Assembly: GCA_020426425.1 (NCBI GenBank)
Contig: JAGQQB010000043.1
Span: forward strand, 1-13,914
Source of the DNA: Planctomycetaceae bacterium
GTDB lineage: Bacteria; Planctomycetota; Planctomycetia; Planctomycetales; Planctomycetaceae
Direction of reading: 5' to 3'
Length of the DNA: 13,914 nt
Part shown: piece after piece, positions 1-6,087 of the stretch
Layout of the letters: every line of letters starts with the position of its first letter
How positions within the stretch are numbered: the stretch's first letter is position 1
Program-made: the position numbers and the translations under genes
The notes under the pieces: model-generated
Databases searched by the model: none
Seen by the model: the letters and a program-made list of their open reading frames with translations, nothing else
Told to the model about the DNA's origin: nothing

Positions 1-1512
1 CATATGCCGCTGCAAACTTCTGAGGACTTTGGAGCGCGCGACTTTGCCAGCGACGGCAAGCTGCAGATTCACGACCATCTGTTCCCCAGCGCGAATACCG
101 GGGTTACTTGGTTGATGGATTGCCCGGAAGGAACCGCCGCGCATGAGCGGCTCCTGCAGGAGTGCATGCGGGTCGATCTGTTTGGACTGAAGGAAGACGG
201 GGCGATCACCGGCGAACTGCATGCTCCACTGCGGCCTGTCCTGCCGACGCTTCAACCGGGCAAGACGTACCTGCTGGAAACAGTGATCCGCACGCTGAAG
301 ATGGGGCACATCTTCACTCAGGGGACGTCCGATTCGAATGAAGTCTGGCTCGAAGTGACTGTGAAGAGTGGTGACCGCGTGATTGGTCGCAGTGGCCACA
401 TTGATGAGTCGGGCGAGGTGGATCGCTGGTCACACTTCCTCAACAGTTTCGTACTTGATGAGAACGGCAACCGGATCAATCGCCGCAACGCGCAGGACAT
501 TCGTGTTCCGCTGTATAACCATCAGATGCCTCCCGGTGCTGGCCAGGTGGTGCATTATGAATTGCCAGTCCCGGACGATGTCGATCAACCGGTGACGATT
601 GAGGTCAAACTGCAGTACAGAAAGTTTGATCAGGAATTCATGGCGATCATCGCTCAGCGGCATAAGCCGGGCGATCTGCCACTACGTGGCCACGAACCGG
701 GGAAGCCCTATCGGAATCCTTTGCCCATCATCACGATGGCGACCGATTCGATTACTCTGCCAATTGCCGGGGGTGATGCCGAACCGCTGACACAACAGGA
801 CCGATCTATCCCGCTGTGGCAGCGTTGGAACGATTACGGAATCGGTCTGTTCCTGGAGGGGAAGGCCGAACTGAAGCAGGCGGAAGAAGCGTTCCAGCAA
901 GTTGAAGAGTTGGGGCGTTACGATGGACCACTCAATCTCGCACGCGTGTATCAACGCGAAGGGCGACTCGATGAAGCCGTCCGCGCACTGCAGCGTGCTG
1001 GCGACCATGCCGATCCCCCAGCGCCTCCCTGGACGCTCTCCTGGTTGACCGGTGTGGTCAATGCGCAGCAGGGCAATCTCAAGACCGCCGAAGAGAACTT
1101 CCGCGCGGTGCTGGATATGAAAGTGCCGGAACGGAAGTTCGACTTCAGCCGTGACTACGAGGTCATCAATGAACTCGGTTTGACGCTGTTCCGGCTCGCA
1201 CAGCAGCAACGCGGAGAAGCCCGCAAAGCCGCGCGCGACGAACTGCTGACCGAGGCGGTTGAGGTCTTCCGGAAAACCCTATCGCTCGACTCGGAGAACG
1301 TGACCGCCCACTACAATTTGCAATTGCTGTATCAACAGCTGGGACAGACCGAACTGGCCGATGAGCATGCCAAGTTGCATCAGCGATTCAAGGAAGATGA
1401 CACAATTCGGGGCGAAGTGATCCGCAAGGCACGGGCCCAGTATCCCGCTGCTGACCATGCCGCCGAAGCCCTGGTGATTCACTCCTTGACGCGCGATCTG
1501 GAATCCAAGTGA
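1..1512 (+). CDS. TPR-repeat protein, C-terminal part (5' end outside window)
   Basis: The reading frame is already open at base 1 and ends at TGA 1510-1512, so about 503 residues of a longer protein are visible. Numbered from the ATG at 4, residues 1-245 form a beta-rich region with a conserved-looking stretch around 90-180 (RTLKMGHIFTQG, SNEVWLEV, YNHQMPPGAGQVVHYEL). Residues about 275-480 are helical TPR-like repeats (for example GLFLEGKAELKQAEEAFQQV, LARVYQREGRLDEAVRALQ, AHYNLQLLYQQLGQTELADEH). From memory of the family, planctomycete proteins with this middle domain usually carry a multiheme cytochrome c-554-like domain at the N terminus. No CxxCH motif is present in the visible part, so that remains inference. 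TPR segments normally act as protein-protein docking surfaces. The ATG at base 4 is unlikely to be the true start because the fold begins abruptly. Confidence 0.85.
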   Translation, partial: HMPLQTSEDFGARDFASDGKLQIHDHLFPSANTGVTWLMDCPEGTAAHERLLQECMRVDLFGLKEDGAITGELHAPLRPVLPTLQPGKTYLLETVIRTLKMGHIFTQGTSDSNEVWLEVTVKSGDRVIGRSGHIDESGEVDRWSHFLNSFVLDENGNRINRRNAQDIRVPLYNHQMPPGAGQVVHYELPVPDDVDQPVTIEVKLQYRKFDQEFMAIIAQRHKPGDLPLRGHEPGKPYRNPLPIITMATDSITLPIAGGDAEPLTQQDRSIPLWQRWNDYGIGLFLEGKAELKQAEEAFQQVEELGRYDGPLNLARVYQREGRLDEAVRALQRAGDHADPPAPPWTLSWLTGVVNAQQGNLKTAEENFRAVLDMKVPERKFDFSRDYEVINELGLTLFRLAQQQRGEARKAARDELLTEAVEVFRKTLSLDSENVTAHYNLQLLYQQLGQTELADEHAKLHQRFKEDDTIRGEVIRKARAQYPAADHAAEALVIHSLTRDLESK

Positions 1513-1517
1513 TCCGC

Positions 1518-1531
1518 CGCGACCTGTCGCG
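1518..1531 (+). terminator. Short hairpin after the TPR gene, weak terminator candidate
   Basis: Arms CGCGA (1518-1522) and TCGCG (1527-1531) enclose a CCTG loop, six bases after the TPR gene stop codon. There is no T-run behind it, so it is not a classical intrinsic terminator. It could be a transcript-end stabiliser or chance in GC-rich DNA. Confidence 0.25.
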
Positions 1532-1746
1532 ATGAAGACCTGTGGTGATAGAATGGGGATCGCAGAATCGGGGATGGTCGACGCCCGACACGTCGCAATC
1601 AAACCGGCGCCGGGTGCAGCGAATGGCGGAGCAACGCCGCAGCAGTTGTCACCACTCTTCAATGCATGGACGATGTTCTCACGCAGTTGCTCGATGGCGA
1701 GAGTGGTTGTTGTCGCATGGCCCAGCGCGTTACCTTTCGCGACGTC

Positions 1747-2253
1747 ATGACTCAGTCTTCGCCTCCTGCCACTGAACGCATCAATCTGCTGCTGGCGAAT
1801 TGCGCCCTCTGGGGAGGGACCGCTGCGTTTCTCGTCTTGCTGATTGAGCAGTCTGGGACTTCTGTTCCATGGTTGGGACGCTGGATCCGGGTAGCACCGG
1901 TGCTCTGGGGAGTGGCTGCCATTGGACTCGCATGGTGGGGAACTCGACTGTTGTGGTCGGTCGATCATCACGCGACGTCCTGGAGTCCCTCGCGACCAGG
2001 GCCGCGGTTTCAATCACTCATTCTCTATACGCGTCAGCAATGCCCTCTGTGTGATACAGCACATGAACTGTTGTCGCGGTACCGGGACTGGCTGCCGCAG
2101 GTGGTCGAAGTCGACATTGACGACGATCCCGAATTGCAGCGACGGTTCGATACCGTGGTGCCGGTGGTCGAATTCGATGGCAAGATTCGATTCCGGGGCC
2201 GGATTAGTGAAGTGTTGCTGAGGCGGCTGATCGAAGGGACACCGGAGCGGTGA
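1747..2253 (+). CDS. Membrane-anchored glutaredoxin-like (thioredoxin-fold) protein
   Basis: A 168-residue protein if started at ATG 1747. Two hydrophobic segments, about residues 14-33 and 49-69, form a helical hairpin anchor. A small thioredoxin-fold domain follows, beginning with a beta strand (LILYTRQ), then the redox motif C99-P-L-C102, a helix, and strand VVEVDIDDD. A TVVPVVEFDG segment gives the expected cis-proline (P139). This matches the glutaredoxin-like family (Pfam DUF836 type), whose members are usually a stand-alone domain of 80-100 residues; here it carries its own membrane anchor. The likely role is thiol-disulfide exchange at the membrane, but the partner is unknown. In-frame ATGs at 1666 and 1717 would give 195 or 178 residues. 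None of the three has a clear ribosome binding site, and 1747 was chosen because the protein is then hydrophobic almost from the start. Confidence 0.8.
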   Translation: MTQSSPPATERINLLLANCALWGGTAAFLVLLIEQSGTSVPWLGRWIRVAPVLWGVAAIGLAWWGTRLLWSVDHHATSWSPSRPGPRFQSLILYTRQQCPLCDTAHELLSRYRDWLPQVVEVDIDDDPELQRRFDTVVPVVEFDGKIRFRGRISEVLLRRLIEGTPER

Positions 2254-2455
2254 CCGGAATGTTGTCTGCAGGCTGGGGCTGGAAGACCTCAGGGCTGATG
2301 CATTGTGTTCATTGAATGTCTACATCGATCGAACTCGCAACGTGGCTCTCCCTCTTCAGTCTCCGTCTCAGCGTGAAGGAATGCCGGTTGATGGTTATGA
2401 TCGCTGCCGTCATTGTCCTTGACTCCCGCCAATTTGCGACCTTTTGACCGCAGCC

Positions 2456-2947
2456 ATGATTCAACCTGCCCCCATCAATCCATTGCAGCCCAATGAGCGG
2501 TTTATGCGACTCGCTCTGGCGCAGGCTCGGTATGCGTACGAGCAGGGAGAAGTACCCGTCGGGGCGGTGATTGTGTATGAGGGACGCGTGATTGGGGAAG
2601 GGTACAATCAGCGGGAGATGCTCAACGATCCGACCGCGCATGCGGAAATGATTGCCATCACGCAGGCGGCGCAAGTGCTGGAGTCATGGCGACTGCTCGA
2701 CTGCACGCTGTATGTGACCCTGGAACCCTGTCCAATGTGTGCAGGGGCACTAGTGCAGGCTCGGCTCCCGAACATTGTGTACGGGACAACCGATCCGAAA
2801 GGGGGCGCCTGTCACACGCTGTATCAGATCACGAACGACCCTCGGCTGAACCATCGCTGCACTGTCATCGGCGGGTTGCTGCAGGAGGAATGTGCGTTTC
2901 TGTTGCAGGAATTCTTCGCGGAGCAGCGCGCCAAGGGGAAGAAGTGA
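2456..2947 (+). CDS. tadA: tRNA-specific adenosine deaminase TadA
   Basis: Deaminates adenosine 34 to inosine in the tRNA-Arg(ACG) anticodon, letting it read several codons; a cytosolic zinc enzyme of the cytidine deaminase fold. The 163-residue length is normal for bacterial TadA. The active site is complete: H62-A-E64 within DPTAHAE, where H62 binds zinc and E64 is the proton shuttle, and P91-C92-P-M-C95, whose two cysteines complete the zinc site. The segments GEVPVGAVIV, WRLLDCTLYVTLEPC and AGALVQARLPNIVYG are typical of the family. The start is taken as ATG 2456; an in-frame TTG at 2444 would add four residues. No Shine-Dalgarno sequence is visible for either. It stands alone, with about 200 bases of gene-free DNA before it and about 350 after. 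Confidence 0.95.
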   Translation: MIQPAPINPLQPNERFMRLALAQARYAYEQGEVPVGAVIVYEGRVIGEGYNQREMLNDPTAHAEMIAITQAAQVLESWRLLDCTLYVTLEPCPMCAGALVQARLPNIVYGTTDPKGGACHTLYQITNDPRLNHRCTVIGGLLQEECAFLLQEFFAEQRAKGKK

Positions 2948-2956
2948 GGGATTTGT

Positions 2957-2970
2957 CGGGAGCGATCCCG
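2957..2970 (+). terminator. GNRA-loop hairpin behind tadA, possible terminator
   Basis: Arms CGGGA (2957-2961) and TCCCG (2966-2970) close a GCGA loop, a GNRA-type tetraloop, nine bases after the tadA stop. An alternative stem, CCGGG (2968-2972) with CCCGG (2981-2985), overlaps it, so the two are mutually exclusive. No T-run follows. Probably a transcript-end structure. Confidence 0.35.
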
Positions 2971-3080
2971 GGGGATTGATCCCGGCCGGGCCGCATCAAG
3001 GCGGTTGATCGCAGAGGGATTAACGACGATCGCGGTCGGGCGATGTTGCGGCGTTTTCATCGGCGGGAAGGGCCGTTCCG

Positions 3081-3101
3081 CTGTTGGTCAGCGTGCAACA
3101 G
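3081..3101 (+). other. Stem-loop in the tadA-PH spacer
   Basis: CTGTTG (3081-3086) pairs perfectly with CAACAG (3096-3101) around a nine-base loop. It sits about 200 bases upstream of the PH-domain gene. Function unknown; may be chance. Confidence 0.2.
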
Positions 3102-3299
3102 GCAGCTGTATCTTCTCTGTGGGACGACACTTCTGAGTCGCCATCGTTGCGGAATGGAGCAGGGAAGTCATCCATCAGAGGGGCAGTGGAGCACGGGCCG
3201 CGACGTCGCTGGCGATCGGAACGGGCAACTGGTAATCTGCTTCACCGTAACGTGAGGCCGCTGTGCCTGTTCCGCTGTTTCTTGTGCTTCCAGGTAGCC

Positions 3300-3824
3300 A
3301 TGTCGACCGCCGCCCCTCCGCAACCGATTGCTGGTGTCTCCGCGAATCGTGAGTCCGTGCTGGAAACTGTGTATCCCGGCGTTGCCTGCAATCCGATCGG
3401 TCGCTTGATTGGCGGGCTGATGGGGGGCGCCAGCGGAATCGGTCCCTTGCCTGTCCGACTGCTCGCACTCGTCATTGTCGGTTCCGTGCTGGCACCGCTG
3501 GGGGCGTTGATCTATTTCTGGATCAAAGTGTTCGGACCGTATTACGTCTTCACCAATCGGTCTGTGCAGGAACGGAAGGTACGGGGCAATGATTTGACAC
3601 AGCAGGTCAATCTCGCAGACATCGATCAGGTTGACGTGGTGCTGGGGGACGGTTACGAGTTCCATCAATGCGGCGATGTTCGGCTACTTAACGCACGCGG
3701 TGATGTCCTGCTGACGTTGCCCGCACTTCCCTCTCCGCAGCGTGCCGCTCACGTGATCCTCGAAGCCCGGGAAGCCCGCGTCCGGGCAGATGAGAGCTTG
3801 AAGGTCTTGCAGAGTCGCGGGTAG
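3300..3824 (+). CDS. Small membrane protein with PH-like domain
   Basis: A 174-residue protein. Residues 1-50 are polar then glycine-rich (PIGRLIGGLMGGASGIG). One strong transmembrane helix spans about 51-76 (LPVRLLALVIVGSVLAPLGA and on). The cytosolic or lumenal remainder starts PYYVFTNRSVQERK and continues with short beta strands (VNLADIDQVDVVLGDGYEF, DVRLLNARGDVLLTLPAL) and a final helix (QRAAHVILEAREARVRADE). The YxFTNRxVxER pattern followed by an isoleucine-aspartate strand is characteristic of bacterial PH-like domains (YdbT/YdbS, bPH_2 type) placed after membrane helices. Function is unknown for most such proteins. ATG 3300 has a weak AGGT four bases before it; the frame stays open to an ATG at 3084, but that extension is not protein-like. 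A hairpin at 3850 follows the stop. Confidence 0.75.
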   Translation: MSTAAPPQPIAGVSANRESVLETVYPGVACNPIGRLIGGLMGGASGIGPLPVRLLALVIVGSVLAPLGALIYFWIKVFGPYYVFTNRSVQERKVRGNDLTQQVNLADIDQVDVVLGDGYEFHQCGDVRLLNARGDVLLTLPALPSPQRAAHVILEAREARVRADESLKVLQSRG

Positions 3825-3849
3825 GTTCGCCCGTTCGCGAGCGTTGCAG

Positions 3850-3864
3850 CGGCAGTTTCTGCCG
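3850..3864 (+). terminator. Hairpin behind the PH-domain gene, terminator candidate
   Basis: CGGCAG (3850-3855) and CTGCCG (3859-3864) form a perfect six-base-pair stem with a TTT loop, 26 bases after the stop codon at 3822-3824. It lacks a T-run. Placement behind a gene and ahead of a new promoter (3982) favours a transcript end. Confidence 0.4.
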
Positions 3865-3939
3865 GTCCATGCGAGTAGGGGACACGGGTCCAGATCGAGC
3901 CTCAGCGGGTGTGATCCGGCACCTGATCTGCACATTTCT

Positions 3940-3954
3940 GCCGACATCGTCGGC
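3940..3954 (+). other. Second hairpin in the PH-FlgI-like spacer
   Basis: GCCGAC (3940-3945) pairs with GTCGGC (3949-3954) around an ATC loop, 28 bases before the -35 element at 3982. It could be a second transcript-end structure or a protein-binding dyad; nothing in the sequence decides. Confidence 0.25.
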
Positions 3955-3981
3955 GTGGCCGCCCCATCGGCTCACACCGTA

Positions 3982-4011
3982 TTGACGCTTGAGAAAAGTC
4001 GTCCGTATTTT
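3982..4011 (+). promoter_or_regulatory. Sigma70-type promoter for the FlgI-like gene
   Basis: A -35 box TTGACG (3982-3987, five of six consensus bases) is followed after 18 bases by TATTTT (4006-4011, four of six, including the key TA start and final T). Transcription would start near 4018, giving a leader of about 70 bases before ATG 4089. This is the only convincing -35/-10 pair noticed in the window and would drive the FlgI-like gene and, by spacing, smc. Confidence 0.55.
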
Positions 4012-4026
4012 CCGGACCCTTCTCAA
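3989..4026 (+). promoter_or_regulatory. Nested dyad overlapping the promoter, possible operator
   Basis: TTGAGAA (3989-3995) and TTCTCAA (4020-4026) are perfect inverted arms enclosing a second inverted pair, GTCCG (4001-4005) and CGGAC (4013-4017). The dyad covers the promoter spacer, the -10 box and the predicted start site, which is where a repressor would sit. Alternatively it is only a DNA or RNA hairpin. Confidence 0.4.
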
Positions 4027-4077
4027 AACAATCCCCCCATTGTCTTCCTTGCGCGGTCGTTCATCTGCGAGGGAGTC

Positions 4078-4082
4078 GGGAG
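4078..4082 (+). promoter_or_regulatory. Shine-Dalgarno site of the FlgI-like gene
   Basis: GGGAG at 4078-4082 lies six bases before ATG 4089, one of the few good Shine-Dalgarno sites in the window. It supports ATG 4089 rather than the in-frame TTG at 4083. Confidence 0.6.
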
Positions 4083-4088
4083 TTGCTC

Positions 4089-5996
4089 ATGCGTCGACCA
4101 CACACACCATCGTCCGCTGCGGCGGGACTTCAGATCGTGACCTGGGGCCAGCGAGTCAGTCTCGTGGCTCTGGCGGCGATTTGTCTGGCCGGCTGCAGTA
4201 TGCCGCTGAACCTGTCGGGTAAGAATCCGTTCGCGAAGCTCAATCCCTTTCATGACGAGGAAGAGGTCCGGCGGAACAATGTGCGGGCGGCTCTGCACGG
4301 GGACGGAGAACACTCGCGGTTGATCGGCGACTACATTCGCGTCGCCGATTCAACGCTCGGCTTCATCAAGGTGCAGGGGATTGGACTGGTCGATCGGCTC
4401 GATGGCACCGGGGAAGACCCCCCCGATTCGCCCTACCGCAAGATTCTGCTGAATGAACTGCGGCGGCATGAAATTGAAGACCCGGCGACCTATCTCGCCC
4501 AGCCGACGACGGCGCTGGTGATCGTCACGGCGTTCATTCCGCCGATCGTTCGCAAGGGGGATAAGATTGACGTCCAGGTACAGTTGCCCGATGGCAGTGA
4601 GGCGACGAGTCTTGCGTCGGGGTACTTGATGCCCTGTCGCCTGACGACGCATGCCCTGCTGGGTGGTCAGGTTCGCGAAGGTCGCGACTTGGCGCTGAGT
4701 CGAGGGCTGATCATGGTCGACTCGCTGGCCGATGCGCAGGAAGGGACCGCCGGTCAGCGACGCGGCGTCATTCCTGGTGGAGCAACCTACATCGGCGATG
4801 ACCGCGATCTGACGATTGGTATTCGCAACGAATACCGGACCGTCCGCATGTCGTCGCAGTTGGCGACCCGGATTGGTCGTCGTTTCCACGACTACGATGA
4901 GCACGGCATTCAAACGCCGATGGCCAAAGCGCTCAACCACACTGTACTGCAACTCAAAGTCCATGAAAAATATCGCGAGAACTATCCCCGCTATCTGCAG
5001 GTCATCCGCAACATTACGCTGACCGAGCAGCCGGTCGAACGGCACCTGCGCATGCAGCAACTGGGAGAGGAGATCAAGCTGGGGCCAATGGCGGAGCAGG
5101 CGGCGCTCCAGTTGGAAGCGATTGGATCGGAAGCGGTTCCAGTGCTCAAAACGGGATTGGGATCGGGTTCGCTCGAAGCCCGCTTCCGCGCGGCCGAGGC
5201 GTTGGCCTATCTGGGACATGCCGATGGTGTTCCCGCCTTGGAAGAGGCAGTGGCCAAGGAACCAGCATTTCGCGTCTTCGCACTGGCGGCCTTGGCGACC
5301 TTGCAGGATGGTCGTGCCGCCGAGTCGCTCCGAACCTTAATGGCGCACGACAGTGTGGAAACCCGGTACGGCGCGTTCCGGGCGCTCTCCACATTGGCTC
5401 CGAATGATCACTTCATTCGCGGTCTCGACATGGAAGGGGCGTTCACGCTGCATCCCGTCGCGGTGGATGGCGAACCACTCATTCATGTCACCCGGCACAA
5501 GAAGGCGGAAGTGGTGGTGTTCGGCGATGAACAGCGATTCCAAATGCCGCTGTATCTGCGGGCGGGAAGTTACATCATGGCCCAGGGAACTCCGCAGGGA
5601 GACCGCGTGGTCCTGAAGCGGATCGCACCGGGCGAGAAGGTCCAAACTCGCGAGGTTTCGTCGCGTGTCGTGGACGTCATCGTCGCCGCATCGGAACTTG
5701 GGGCTGGATATCCCGAAGTCGTCCAGATGCTCGTGCATGCTGAGCAGCAGCGCAATCTGCCCGGTCGCATCGCGATCGATGAAATGCCGAAGGCGGGTCG
5801 GGTGTATGAGCGGCCGGCCGAAGATCTGGCACAAGCCAAGGCCGCGATGAACACTGTGCAAGTTGGCAGCTCGGGGCTGGTTCCCAACATCTTTGATTCG
5901 GAAGAAGAGAAGTTGGAGGTCGAGTACGAAGAGCCCGCCGCGAAAGAAGAGAACACCGAAGCGATGGACGCTTCCACCGATTTCTTCCTGAATTGA
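4089..5996 (+). CDS. FlgI-like lipoprotein with HEAT repeats
   Basis: A 635-residue exported lipoprotein. A hydrophobic signal segment (about 23-35) ends in the lipobox L33-A-G-C36, so Cys36 would be lipidated. Residues about 85-330 resemble the flagellar P-ring protein FlgI: VQGIGLVDRLDGTGED, then ALVIVTAFIPPIVRKGDKIDV, then GGQVREGRDLALSRG. Residues about 342-440 are two to three HEAT-type helical repeats (RFRAAEALAYLGHADGVPALE, RVFALAALATLQDGRAAESL, RYGAFRALSTLAP). After these, AEVVVFGDEQRF and LGAGYPEVVQMLVHAEQ look like the FlgI C-terminal part, so the HEAT block seems inserted into the FlgI fold. True FlgI is about 350-370 residues with a cleaved signal and sits in an operon with flgH and flgJ; no flagellar gene is nearby, so a flagellar role is doubtful. 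The C terminus is acidic. Probably an envelope ring or scaffold protein, co-transcribed with smc. Confidence 0.8.
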   Translation: MRRPHTPSSAAAGLQIVTWGQRVSLVALAAICLAGCSMPLNLSGKNPFAKLNPFHDEEEVRRNNVRAALHGDGEHSRLIGDYIRVADSTLGFIKVQGIGLVDRLDGTGEDPPDSPYRKILLNELRRHEIEDPATYLAQPTTALVIVTAFIPPIVRKGDKIDVQVQLPDGSEATSLASGYLMPCRLTTHALLGGQVREGRDLALSRGLIMVDSLADAQEGTAGQRRGVIPGGATYIGDDRDLTIGIRNEYRTVRMSSQLATRIGRRFHDYDEHGIQTPMAKALNHTVLQLKVHEKYRENYPRYLQVIRNITLTEQPVERHLRMQQLGEEIKLGPMAEQAALQLEAIGSEAVPVLKTGLGSGSLEARFRAAEALAYLGHADGVPALEEAVAKEPAFRVFALAALATLQDGRAAESLRTLMAHDSVETRYGAFRALSTLAPNDHFIRGLDMEGAFTLHPVAVDGEPLIHVTRHKKAEVVVFGDEQRFQMPLYLRAGSYIMAQGTPQGDRVVLKRIAPGEKVQTREVSSRVVDVIVAASELGAGYPEVVQMLVHAEQQRNLPGRIAIDEMPKAGRVYERPAEDLAQAKAAMNTVQVGSSGLVPNIFDSEEEKLEVEYEEPAAKEENTEAMDASTDFFLN

Positions 5997-5997
5997 G

Positions 5998-6078
5998 ATG
6001 GCCTGTTTCCCAGACAACAACGACGAATGTTTCCGCCAGCAAGTGGAACGCTGGCTCGAACGTGTTCGGCTCGAATGA
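5998..6078 (+). CDS. Possible 26-residue small protein between the FlgI-like gene and smc
   Basis: ATG 5998 begins one base after the TGA of the upstream gene and the frame runs 26 codons to TGA 6076-6078, nine bases before the smc ATG. The peptide starts MACFPDNNDECF and ends with an amphipathic, charged stretch (QQVERWLERVRLE). There is no Shine-Dalgarno sequence, so translation would have to be by termination-reinitiation. It lies in the same frame as smc, separated only by the TGA and three codons. It may be a coupling leader peptide, a real small protein, or chance. A hairpin (6035-6055) lies inside it. Confidence 0.25.
   Translation: MACFPDNNDECFRQQVERWLERVRLE
6035..6055 (+). other. 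Hairpin just upstream of smc
   Basis: GCCAGC (6035-6040) pairs perfectly with GCTGGC (6050-6055) around a nine-base loop, 32 bases before the smc start. It could tune read-through or translation of smc; no T-run argues against a terminator. Confidence 0.25.
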
Positions 6079-6087
6079 GCTGCCTGC

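Larger units (their letters stand above)
2948..3299 (+). other. 352-base stretch without a convincing gene
   Basis: Lies between tadA and the PH-domain gene. It holds two stem-loops (2957-2970 and 3081-3101, listed separately) and a run of overlapping GGGATTGATCCC-like dyads near 2968-2985. Reading frames across it, including one in frame with the downstream gene from 3084, translate to Arg/Trp/Ser-rich sequence without recognisable domain or periodic codon bias. No convincing -35/-10 pair was found, although a promoter for the downstream gene must lie here or further up. Confidence 0.5.

Noticed and set aside
1279..2013. 244-codon open frame on the minus strand
   Set aside because: Overlaps the ends of two supported + strand genes and their spacer; no domain or start signal.
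2419..2446. TTGACT followed by an AT-richer stretch before tadA as a promoter
   Set aside because: No acceptable -10 hexamer at 16-18 bases spacing, and it would leave only a few bases of leader.
3043..3255. 70-codon ORF between tadA and the PH gene
   Set aside because: Cys/Arg-rich translation without motif, no ribosome binding site, overlaps a different open frame; likely chance.
3084..3299. N-terminal extension of the PH-domain protein to ATG 3084
   Set aside because: The added 72 residues are Arg/Trp/Cys-rich with no codon periodicity, while ATG 3300 starts a normal polar N terminus.
4350..5219. 289-codon open frame on the minus strand
   Set aside because: Antisense to the FlgI-like domain; Arg/Gln-rich with no fold signature.
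4089..5996. Genuine flagellar P-ring protein flgI
   Set aside because: Lipobox, 635-residue length, HEAT insertion and absence of flgH, flgJ or any flagellar neighbour argue against a flagellar role, so no gene symbol was given.
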